Assembly: GCF_003634315.1 (NCBI RefSeq)
Contig: NZ_RBXL01000001.1
Span: 4,072,501-4,136,500 of the forward strand
Length of the DNA: 64,000 nucleotides
Direction: 5' to 3'
DNA from: Thiocapsa rosea
GTDB lineage: Bacteria > Pseudomonadota > Gammaproteobacteria > Chromatiales > Chromatiaceae
Shown here in pieces: positions 1 to 6,120 of this stretch (positions within the stretch are counted from its first letter, which is position 1; the number at the start of each line of letters is the position of its first letter). The position numbers and the translations under genes were made by a program. The notes beneath the pieces are model-generated. The model ran no database searches. It was not told the origin of the DNA and saw nothing but the letters and a program-made list of their open reading frames with translations.

Positions 1-1
1 G

Positions 2-67
2 ATATTTGCAAAAATTCTCCGTGATTGTGAGATGTCAAGAGAGCAATTCCAATTGCTAGTCGGCTAA
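2..67 (+). CDS. C-terminal end of a cassette protein (partial)
   Basis: The left edge of the window carries an open frame ending in TAA at 65-67. It encodes about 21 residues, finishing SREQFQLLVG. The stop codon lies inside the GGCTAAC box of the following attC site, as is common for integron cassette genes and as also happens at 955-957. The rest of the protein lies outside the window, so no function can be given. The call rests on the stop/attC overlap and plausible residue composition. Confidence 0.4.
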   Translation: MFAKILRDCEMSREQFQLLVG

Positions 68-150
68 CAAGTCGCTCCAGCCGAGCCGCGCAGACGCGGC
101 GTAGTTAATCTGAGAGCTCAACGCAGCGCGGCCGGCTGAGCTTGATCGCT
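62..150 (+). other. attC-like recombination site 1
   Basis: A GGCTAAC box at 62-68 is followed by AAGTCGCTCCAGCCGAGC. Near 126-142 lies an imperfect complement of that arm, with the motif GGCTGAGC. Sites 5 and 6 share the GTCGCTCCAG/GGCTGAGC pair. The right-hand GTTRRRY box is degenerate, so the right edge is approximate. Confidence 0.6.
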
Positions 151-162
151 GCTGAAAGATCA

Positions 163-235
163 ATGGGGGTAGCACAATATGGCTAGTGCATTCGCCTCGG
201 CGGATTATGTGGGTTCGATTCCCATCCCACCCACC
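163..235 (+). other. tRNA-like sequence, degenerate
   Basis: A GCAC/GTGC D-arm with a GG-containing loop (172-189) and a well-formed T-arm with TTCGATT loop (about 209-226) precede CCCACCCACC. Only about 4 of 7 acceptor pairs form, and the anticodon arm cannot be drawn with a 7-nt loop. It is therefore probably a tRNA remnant or mimic at the start of the cassette, not a functional tRNA. Confidence 0.3.
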
Positions 236-252
236 TATTTTGCAAGCTCGCC

Positions 253-957
253 ATGACGGATCAGGAGATTTTCGAGCTATACATGGCTCAAAGCGAAAAC
301 GTACGTGAGCTTTGGAAAATCAGAGGGAGTTTATTAAAAGACATTAATTTCTATACCAGAAGAGGAGATGAGTATCAGGTTACGGTTAAGACAAAGTTTT
401 TTTCGCTGCTTTACTCTGCTTGGTCGGAAGCTCAATTTATTCAGATCTTGTTCACGCGAAGCGGCTTCAGCTATTCAGAGATTAGTCATATTCTGAACAT
501 CAAGAAAAAAAACGGGATTGCTCAGGCATGGGATTTGATGCTGACCGACGCAATGCGTAAAGTAGGTAATGCGCAAACAAGGCAGGATCTGAACAATAGG
601 CTTAAGAAGCTGAAGTCGCTCACAAAAGTTTACATCGCTGAACCAAGTGAACTGCGAAACAAGATTGCACATGGAGAATGGATCAACGCGATAAATAATA
701 AGGCAAATAGGGTGAATCCAGACATTGCAAAGGAACTCGCGCTTTTGGACCCCGTGGAAATTCAGAAGCGATTCGAGGTTCACCGTTTTTTTGGCTATAT
801 TGTTAGAGATCTCGTACAGTCTCCCAAAAATAGCTTTCACCAACACTACTGGACTAATGTCGTAGCTTTGGAAAAATATCTAAGAAAGACGGCGGGTTGG
901 AACATTCAAAGCAAGAAACAACATCTTTCCCGAAAGCCCGTCATGAAGAACAGCTAA
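253..957 (+). CDS. HEPN-like cassette protein of unknown function
   Basis: This 234-residue protein matches no family I can name with certainty. It is mostly helical and charged. About residues 134-143 read ELRNKIAHGE, which contains the R-x4-H pattern typical of HEPN-type domains; many HEPN proteins are RNases in toxin-antitoxin or phage-defence systems. The gene is clearly AT-richer than the chromosome further right, and its TAA stop overlaps an attC box, so it is a cassette gene. ATG is at 253 with only a weak upstream GCAAG. Function is inferred from one motif. Confidence 0.7.
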   Translation: MTDQEIFELYMAQSENVRELWKIRGSLLKDINFYTRRGDEYQVTVKTKFFSLLYSAWSEAQFIQILFTRSGFSYSEISHILNIKKKNGIAQAWDLMLTDAMRKVGNAQTRQDLNNRLKKLKSLTKVYIAEPSELRNKIAHGEWINAINNKANRVNPDIAKELALLDPVEIQKRFEVHRFFGYIVRDLVQSPKNSFHQHYWTNVVALEKYLRKTAGWNIQSKKQHLSRKPVMKNS

Positions 958-1048
958 CATACGCCTTAATAGCGAGCGCTCGCCACGGGCGTCGTGTTAA
1001 CTCGCAAGGTCATCAGTGGCGCGCGCCGCTTTAGGCGTAACGTTGGGC
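952..1048 (+). other. attC recombination site 2
   Basis: AGCTAAC at 952-958 contains the preceding stop codon, and GTTGGGC lies at 1042-1048. The inner arms TACGCCTTAATAGCG and CGCTTTAGGCGTA are near complements. The site is about 97 nt, a normal attC size. Confidence 0.75.
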
Positions 1049-1077
1049 GATGAAGGCCCTGACGAAACTACCTCAGC

Positions 1078-1332
1078 ATGCCTGAAATTTGCCGTTTCTA
1101 CGGAATCGTCATCAGGATGTTCCTCATAGACAATGAGCATCCACCGCGGCACATCCATATCAAGTATGGCGAGCATCTGGCAGTGATGGAATTAGAGAAT
1201 TTGAACATCGTTGAAGGTCGTATTCCCAAGCGTTGCCGACAACTTGTCCGAGAATGGGCCGAAGCACACCAGCAGGAACTGATCGAAATGTGGGACACGC
1301 AAAACTTCCACCGCATTGAACCGCTGGAGTAA
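1078..1332 (+). CDS. DUF4160 family protein
   Basis: An 84-residue protein with the family signature: ICRFYGIVIRMF near the N terminus, then PPRHIHIKYGE (about residues 25-35), then a basic C-terminal helix ending in an Asn-Phe-His segment. DUF4160 genes are very often followed immediately by a DUF2442 gene, as here with a 2-nt gap, and the pair is widely suspected to be toxin-antitoxin-like. No biochemical function is established from sequence. It is the first gene of the two-gene cassette between attC sites 2 and 3. Confidence 0.85.
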   Translation: MPEICRFYGIVIRMFLIDNEHPPRHIHIKYGEHLAVMELENLNIVEGRIPKRCRQLVREWAEAHQQELIEMWDTQNFHRIEPLE

Positions 1333-1334
1333 GA

Positions 1335-1637
1335 ATGAAGCTCGCCACCTTTGAACAACGCGTTGGGTTCAAGTTTGCCCTTACCTTCGCCAACGGTGAC
1401 CGCGCTACGGTTGACTTAGAGCCGCTAATCGGCAGCCATATCTCGGTTGACGAACTCGGATCAGCGGAAATCGATCCCGACTGGGGTTGCCTGCAATTTC
1501 AAGGCGGGAGCGTCGATATCGAGCCAACAACCTTGTACCGTTATGCCATGCATCCCCCAGCCGAGACCGCGGTGCGCGCACCAGCAGTCGCCCAACCAGC
1601 ACACCAGCCTGACCGCTTGCCGGCCGGCCGCCGCTGA
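1335..1637 (+). CDS. DUF2442 family protein with attC-encoded tail
   Basis: ATG lies 2 nt after the DUF4160 stop, so the two are probably co-translated. About 70 residues fit DUF2442: a beta-rich start FKFALTFANGD, a central LEPLIGS, and DPDWG. The last 15-17 residues are read from the attC site (1590 onward) and end at TGA inside its GC-rich hairpin. The 100-residue length is therefore probably a readthrough of the domain into the recombination site, perhaps after loss of an original stop. The role is unknown; it is presumed partner of DUF4160. Confidence 0.75.
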   Translation: MKLATFEQRVGFKFALTFANGDRATVDLEPLIGSHISVDELGSAEIDPDWGCLQFQGGSVDIEPTTLYRYAMHPPAETAVRAPAVAQPAHQPDRLPAGRR

Positions 1638-1682
1638 TGCGGCGGCCGGCCGGCAAGCAGCGGGCTGTGTTCAACGTTAGAC
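1590..1682 (+). other. attC recombination site 3
   Basis: GCCCAAC lies at 1590-1596 and GTTAGAC at 1676-1682. Between them is a very strong GGCCGGCCG-type hairpin centred near 1637. The site is 93 nt. Its left arm overlaps the end of the DUF2442 reading frame. Confidence 0.75.
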
Positions 1683-1723
1683 GCCTTCCGCTGATGCGCG
1701 AATCGGTTTGTTCGGAGGAAAAA

Positions 1724-2170
1724 ATGAAAGTCGTTCATATTCTATTTCTGTCTTGCGCCACGTTTTTATCTTCATCTTTCCCGCAAATATCTTTAGCCTC
1801 CCCTTCCGGGCAGAAGATTGTTACGGCAGCTCAAGTGAACGGAACTTGGCGAGACAGGAGCAGCACATTCAAAGTCTGGGCACTAGGAAAGCAGAGGCTT
1901 CAGGTAGAGTTTCTTGGAATATATGAATACAGGACGGCGGCAGGACCAGACGCCAACACGGGATACGGTAGCGGAATAGCATTCATAGAGGAGGATACAG
2001 CCGTCTTTAAGCCGGAGGAAGGCGAAGAGGATTGCACGATTATAATGACGTTTGGAGAGGGTAAACTGGTAGTGAAGCAAGAGGGAACTTGTCCATTTGG
2101 GCACAACGTAACAGCGACTGGTAAATACGAAAAGGTAAGTAGCCAGAAGCCGAAGTTCGGGGAAGGATGA
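1724..2170 (+). CDS. Secreted cassette protein, unknown function
   Basis: The ATG at 1724 is chosen because GGAGGAA lies at 1714-1720 and because the product then begins with a classical signal peptide, MKVVHILFLSCATFLSSSF, with probable cleavage after Ser-Leu-Ala (about residue 25). The mature part is about 120 residues of beta-type sequence with two cysteines (DCTII and GTCPFG) and an acidic EEGEEDC stretch. I recognise no family; the fold might be a small lipocalin-like barrel, but that is a guess. It lies in the cassette after attC site 3. Confidence 0.7.
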   Translation: MKVVHILFLSCATFLSSSFPQISLASPSGQKIVTAAQVNGTWRDRSSTFKVWALGKQRLQVEFLGIYEYRTAAGPDANTGYGSGIAFIEEDTAVFKPEEGEEDCTIIMTFGEGKLVVKQEGTCPFGHNVTATGKYEKVSSQKPKFGEG

Positions 2171-2257
2171 AGCGGAGCAAATGTGAGATAGAAGTAAAGT
2201 GAATAACCGGGACAGACCACGTTATTCGTGAACAGCGTCAAGCTGAATGAAAGAATC

Positions 2258-2275
2258 GCCCAACAAGAAAATTAA
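2258..2275 (+). other. truncated attC-like half-site (site 4)
   Basis: GCCCAAC at 2258-2264 matches the left box of an attC and is followed by AAG as in the other sites. No complementary right box pairs with it. Instead the IS200/IS605-like element follows, and a full attC (site 5) begins only at 2648. It is read as the left half of a broken site. Confidence 0.5.
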
Positions 2276-2304
2276 AGGGGCTAGGGTCGATTTAATTTCG
2301 ATAT

Positions 2305-2620
2305 CAAAGGTTTAAACCCCCGCCTTTCAGGCGGGCAGATTTCATCTGCAACCATTTCGATGGGTGTGAGTCGAGGCGATGTTCGTACATGCTTGTACGC
2401 TTATCATCGGTGTCTACTCGACAGGTGAGGCGATGCAAACAACTCGCCTGTCAAGTTCTGGCTGGCTCTACCTCGAAGCTGGCGACGACTTTCGTTGTGC
2501 CGAGCTGCGTTGTCAGAATGTTCAACCGACCTCGACTAGACGCGTCGCTTAGTCGACGCGTATCCGGACTTTCAGTCCGTAACGCAAACCCACCGGCTTT
2601 AGCCGGTGGTTGTTTAGTCT
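2305..2620 (+). mobile_element. Non-autonomous IS200/IS605-like element
   Basis: The left end has TTTAA followed by hairpin CCCGCCTTTCAGGCGGG (about 2318-2335). The right end has CCACCGGCTTTAGCCGGTGG (about 2589-2608) followed by TTGTTTAG. Single-stranded hairpin ends of this style are typical of IS200/IS605 elements. No TnpA or TnpB gene is present. The interior folds into several hairpins, including GGACTTTCAGTCC just before the right end. It may be a miniature derivative or a solitary omega-RNA-like relic. Boundaries are approximate and the family call is inferred from end structure. Confidence 0.5.
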
Positions 2621-2647
2621 CAGGAATTGAATCAAACCGACGAAATC

Positions 2648-2719
2648 GCCTAACGAGTTGCTCCAGCCGACGCCGGTTTCGCTCTCGCTCAACCGGCTCG
2701 GCTGAGCATGGCGTTAGGC
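2648..2719 (+). other. attC recombination site 5
   Basis: A perfect GCCTAAC (2648-2654) and GTTAGGC (2713-2719) pair encloses GTTGCTCCAGCC and GGCTGAGC arms and a short GCCGGTTTC/AACCGGC loop stem. It is 72 nt and is the best-preserved attC in the window. Confidence 0.85.
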
Positions 2720-2732
2720 GTCGAAGAGTTCC

Positions 2733-2948
2733 ATGAACAAACGGATTGTCGGCTTTCATCAAGATGAAGAGCAACATTGGGTGGCGGAGCTCGAGTGCGG
2801 TCACAACCAGCACGTTAGACATAATCCACCATGGACGAATCGTCCTTGGGTTGTCACACCAGAGGGCCGTACCGAATTTCTTGGACGAGTTCTCGCTTGC
2901 AAGAAGTGCGATCAAGAAGCGCCTCGAGACTGGTGGCCGAAGGCCTAG
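2733..2948 (+). CDS. DUF3565 family small protein
   Basis: This 71-residue protein has the DUF3565 pattern: ELECGHNQHVRH around residues 19-30, PPWTNRPW, then a C-terminal ACKKCD (about 55-60). The Cys/His set CGH...H...CKKC suggests a small zinc-binding fold, but no function is known. It starts 14 nt after attC site 5 and is followed by attC site 6, so it occupies a cassette of about 400 bp on its own. Confidence 0.85.
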   Translation: MNKRIVGFHQDEEQHWVAELECGHNQHVRHNPPWTNRPWVVTPEGRTEFLGRVLACKKCDQEAPRDWWPKA

Positions 2949-3019
2949 CCATGGAGGTTGTCGTTGGCCGTCCGTCCCGCTTCGTCGGTGGTAGGCGCAC
3001 TCTCGCAATTTTGGCTAAA

Positions 3020-3122
3020 TCCGACAAGACCCAAGTCGCTCCAGACGACCCCACGCGGCCGGCGCCGTGGTAAATCTCAAACGTCTTGCCGCGCACGGGT
3101 CGGCTGAGCATGGTCGTTAGGC
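3020..3122 (+). other. attC recombination site 6
   Basis: GTTAGGC at 3116-3122 is preceded by GGTCGGCTGAGCATG. The left arm AAGTCGCTCCAGACGACC (about 3033-3050) is complementary to it. The left box is degenerate (GACCCAA), so the left edge is approximate. The spacer contains a GCGGC/GCCGC stem. Confidence 0.65.
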
Positions 3123-3143
3123 GCAGAAACGGTTAATCCTATT

Positions 3144-3368
3144 GTGGATTGTCAAATCATCGGGGAAATTGAGGGCGTTGAGCCCGTCGAAGTCGGAACT
3201 GGTATACGTGACTTGCCCCGACTCAGAAAGCAATACGGCAAGGGAAGCTGGAGAAAACGTAAAGGCTTCGCGCGCGTCCAATTTCTAGATGGCGCCGTAC
3301 ATACAGCGGAACTCCATTGGTACGGAGCTCACGGCATCGGTAAGAGAGAATTCAAGATTGAGATTTAG
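3144..3368 (+). CDS. Cassette protein of unknown function, 74 aa
   Basis: The reading begins at GTG 3144, 21 nt past the attC crossover; no ATG is available in frame. The product is basic and beta-rich, with GTGIRDLPRLRKQYG near residues 18-32 and AELHWYGAHGIGKREFKI at the C-terminal end. I recall similar short proteins from integron cassettes but no named domain. It is the last gene of the array. No convincing attC follows; only an imperfect GGCCGGGCTG/CAGCCCTGGCGGCC inverted repeat at 3370-3412 might be a decayed one. Confidence 0.65.
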   Translation: MDCQIIGEIEGVEPVEVGTGIRDLPRLRKQYGKGSWRKRKGFARVQFLDGAVHTAELHWYGAHGIGKREFKIEI

Positions 3369-3578
3369 TTGGCCGGGCTGATGAGTGAGAGTTCATTGCA
3401 GCCCTGGCGGCCGTCAACGCAGTGGAAGAAGACGACTGCAAGTCGTCGATCCCGGGGTGGTGTCGCTTCGCGACCTTCGGTAGCGTCGCTTCCGGCCGGT
3501 TGGCTGAACAAGGGCCTGGCAGGTTTGCTCCGGGATTCCCGAAACGCGCCCGGAGCTTCACCGAGAACGGGAGATCCG

Positions 3579-4802
3579 ATGTTTTCAACAGACCCTTTTT
3601 TCGACGAGCAGGCGATGCGCACGCTCGTGCACACGCAATTCGGCGGGGCGGACTTCGGAGAGTGCATGGTGACCATGCAGGGTGTTCCGCCGGGCGACGC
3701 GGCCGCGTGGCATCGTGAATGGTTGGCGACGGCGGATCGCGTTGCTGTGATCGGCGACGCGTGCGCAGCGGCCGGTCACAGGTTGAGCGCGCGGGAGGCC
3801 TACCTGCGTGCCTCCAATTATTATCGGACGTCCTACATCCCGCTCTTCGGAGCGCCGCCGGCGCCTGCGCTCGTGCATGCATTCGAGCGCGAGTCGGCGA
3901 CCTTTGCGGCGTTCGCCGAGCGCGCGACTCCGCCGCTCGAGGCGGTGGAGATCCCCTACGAGGGGACGACGTTGCCGGGCTATTTCTGCCGGGCGTCGCA
4001 TGTCCGGGGGCGCGGACGGACGCTGATCGTTACCAACGGATACGATTCGACGGTCCATGAACTCTATTTCGCATTTGCCGTGGCCGCGAACCGGCGGGGT
4101 TATCACTGCCTGCTGTTCGACGGGCCGGGGCAGGGGCGCGTCCTCATCAAGCAGGGGTTGCCGATGCGGCCGGACTGGGAGAGGGTCGTGCGTGCGGTGG
4201 TCGACTACGCGATCACGCGCCCCGAAATCGATCCCGCTCGGCTCGCACTTGCCGGCTGGAGCTTCGGGGGCTATCTCGCTCTGCGTGCTGCAGGAGGCGA
4301 GTCGCGGCTGGCGGCTTGTGTCGCCGATCCCGGCCTCATGGAGCTGCTGGGGCCGATGAAGAAGATGCTCGCCGATCTGCCCGTCGAGGCGCTGGAGGAT
4401 CCGCGCCATGCGGATCCGGCGCTCTTCGCACCCTACATGGAGCGGATCGAGGCGACGCCCGCCCTGCGGTGGAAGATTGTCCAGCGGGCCTTTTGGGTCC
4501 ACGGCATCGACTCGCTCGCCGAGTATCTGGAGATCGCGCGCCTCTACAGCAATCGGCAGGCGGTTCGGTCGATTCGTTGCCCGGTGTTCCTTGCTTGGGA
4601 GGAGAACGATGCCTTGGCGGCATCGGCAGAGGAGGTCTACGCTGCCCTTGAAAGCCCGAAAATGCTCGCGCGCTTTCTCGCGGCCGAAGGCGCCGGCGAT
4701 CATTGCGCGATGATGGGACGATCGCTCTTTCATCAACGGATGTTCGACTGGCTCGACGGCGTGCTCGCCGATGACGCAGCTGCGCCGCGCGTTGCGACCT
4801 AA
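3579..4802 (+). CDS. Alpha/beta hydrolase (FrsA/DHPON-hydrolase-like)
   Basis: A 407-residue cytoplasmic hydrolase. The start at ATG 3579 is preferred over the longer frame from 3369 because GGGAGATC precedes it and the upstream residues look non-protein. The N-terminal ~110 residues are a helical cap region. The core has VTNGYDSTVHELYF (oxyanion region), the nucleophile elbow GWSFGG near residue 225, an acid in WEENDALA and the catalytic His in GDHCAMM near residue 375. This matches the esterase/DUF1100 and 2,6-dihydropseudooxynicotine hydrolase group; the substrate is unknown. Its TAA stop is formed by the left end of a modular repeat. Confidence 0.85.
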   Translation: MFSTDPFFDEQAMRTLVHTQFGGADFGECMVTMQGVPPGDAAAWHREWLATADRVAVIGDACAAAGHRLSAREAYLRASNYYRTSYIPLFGAPPAPALVHAFERESATFAAFAERATPPLEAVEIPYEGTTLPGYFCRASHVRGRGRTLIVTNGYDSTVHELYFAFAVAANRRGYHCLLFDGPGQGRVLIKQGLPMRPDWERVVRAVVDYAITRPEIDPARLALAGWSFGGYLALRAAGGESRLAACVADPGLMELLGPMKKMLADLPVEALEDPRHADPALFAPYMERIEATPALRWKIVQRAFWVHGIDSLAEYLEIARLYSNRQAVRSIRCPVFLAWEENDALAASAEEVYAALESPKMLARFLAAEGAGDHCAMMGRSLFHQRMFDWLDGVLADDAAAPRVAT

Positions 4803-4900
4803 ACCGCGCCCAGCGCGGTATGCGTCGTTTGTTGGATTGGCTTGGCCGCGCCGGCTCCGATCATTGTCGGAGCCGGCGCGGTTTAAGTTATTAAAAAATA

Positions 4901-6000
4901 GGTGATTAGCGTCGTCCCTCAGCCAGCGATTTTCGAGCCGGCAGGCTCACGGATTGAGCCACCCCCCGGCGCACACTACAGGCATCTCCAACCGCAGCGA
5001 GGCCGACGGCGATGCCGCAGAACCCGATTCAATTCCAGCCGGGCATGTCCCTGGACGATTTCTTCGCACGCTACGGCACCGAAGCCCAGTGCGCGGCGGC
5101 CCTGGAGGCGTCGCGGTGGCCGCAGGGGTTCGTCTGTCCGCACTGCGGAGCCACCTCGCACAGTCGCTTCCACGCCGACGGGCGCACCTACTGGCAGTGC
5201 GCGCAGTGCCGGGTGCAGACCTCGCTGACGTGCGGGACCCTGTTCGAGAGCTCCAAGCTGCCGCTGACCAAATGGTTTCAAGCCATGTACCTGGTGACGC
5301 AGAACAAGAACAACCTCTCGGCACTGTCGCTCAAACGCCATCTCGGCGTGTGTTATCGCACCGCCTGGCGGCTCAAGCACAAACTCCTCGAAGCCATGGC
5401 CGAGCGCGAGTCCGGTCGCCTCCTCACCGGCGTGGTTGTTGCCGACGACGCCGTCGTCGGGGGCAAGCGCCGCGGCGGCAAACGCGGACGCGGCGCCGAA
5501 GGCAAGGCCGTGTTCATCGCCGCGGTGGAAGTCGGCGACGACGGTCATCCCCGACACGTGCGCTTCGACCCGCTCCCCGATCTGAAGGGCGACACGCTGC
5601 GCGCGTGGGTGCGCAAGGCGCTGGATCCCGACGCACACCTCGTCACCGACGCCTTCGCGAGCCTCGGCTGCGCCGGGGCAGAAGTCGCCGCCTACGGGGC
5701 GATCGTGGTCAGCCCGCGCAAATCCAGCGAGATCGATGCGTTCCGCTGGGTCAATACCGTCATCTCCAACCTCAAGACCGCGATCCGGGGCACCTATCAC
5801 CACGTCAACGTCCACAAGTACTTGGCGCGCTACCTCGCCGAGGCGCAGTATCGCCTGAACCGCCGGTTCGATCTGCCCTCGCTGGTCGGGCGACTCCTCC
5901 ATGCCAGCGTCCGCACCCCGCCCAGCCCCGAGAAATGGCTGCGCCAGGGCGCCGTCCGCACGGCGTGAAATGCTCTGGCTGAGGCACGACGCTAATCACC
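4901..6000 (+). mobile_element. IS1595-family insertion sequence, intact
   Basis: A 1100-bp element bounded by imperfect terminal inverted repeats beginning GGTGATTAGCGTCGT and matching over about 25 bp. It is flanked by an exact 8-bp direct repeat AAAAAATA (4893-4900 and 6001-6008), the target duplication size expected for IS1595. It carries one full-length transposase gene. Perfect TSDs and an uninterrupted ORF indicate recent insertion into the spacer of repeat R1. Confidence 0.95.
5012..5968 (+). CDS. IS1595-family (ISXO2-like) transposase
   Basis: A 318-residue transposase. The N terminus has a zinc ribbon with CPHC (about residue 44) and CAQC (about 66), followed by the ISXO2-like catalytic domain. 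Acidic residues are visible in VVADDAVVGGK (about 148) and VTDAF (about 212). A WVNTVISNLK segment (about 250) suggests the DDN(K) subgroup rather than DDE. The GTYHHVNVHKYLARYL block near residue 268 is characteristic. The ATG at 5012 follows GACGGCG; it is the sole gene of the insertion sequence. Confidence 0.93.
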   Translation: MPQNPIQFQPGMSLDDFFARYGTEAQCAAALEASRWPQGFVCPHCGATSHSRFHADGRTYWQCAQCRVQTSLTCGTLFESSKLPLTKWFQAMYLVTQNKNNLSALSLKRHLGVCYRTAWRLKHKLLEAMAERESGRLLTGVVVADDAVVGGKRRGGKRGRGAEGKAVFIAAVEVGDDGHPRHVRFDPLPDLKGDTLRAWVRKALDPDAHLVTDAFASLGCAGAEVAAYGAIVVSPRKSSEIDAFRWVNTVISNLKTAIRGTYHHVNVHKYLARYLAEAQYRLNRRFDLPSLVGRLLHASVRTPPSPEKWLRQGAVRTA

Positions 6001-6120
6001 AAAAAATATAAAAATCTAAACCGCGTTCCCGCTAAGGGCCGTGGATGCACCCAACGTCGAACTCACGCGAAAGTGAGCATCTCGCTCTGGACGCGGTTTA
6101 GGCTCATCCTGCGAGGTACT

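Larger units (their letters stand above)
2171..2732. other. 562-bp gap: attC debris, element and attC 5
   Basis: No credible gene lies between the secreted protein and the DUF3565 gene. The stretch holds an unexplained 85-bp 3' region, the attC half-site, the IS200/IS605-like element and attC site 5. The open frame at 2389-2736 lacks an RBS and crosses the element and the attC. Confidence 0.6.
4800..6100 (+). repeat. Modular repeat R1 (A+C modules), split by an IS
   Basis: Module A (4800-4887) starts TAAACCGCG and contains the GCCGGCTCCGA/TCGGAGCCGGC stem. Module C (6017-6100) ends GACGCGGTTTA and contains a CTCAC/GTGAG stem. The AT-rich spacer between them was hit by the 1100-bp IS. Without the IS and one TSD the element is about 193 bp. 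Confidence 0.85.

Noticed and set aside
2258..2720. Group IIC-attC intron
   Set aside because: These introns target attC sites, but no reverse transcriptase and no domain V-like hairpin are present.
2389..2736. 115-codon frame in the cassette gap
   Set aside because: It runs through the IS200/IS605-like element and attC site 5 into the next gene and has no ribosome binding site.
3369..3578. N-terminal extension of the alpha/beta hydrolase
   Set aside because: The 70 extra codons are Arg/Ser/Trp-rich, include a GACGACT/AGTCGTC hairpin, and the internal ATG 3579 has a better RBS.
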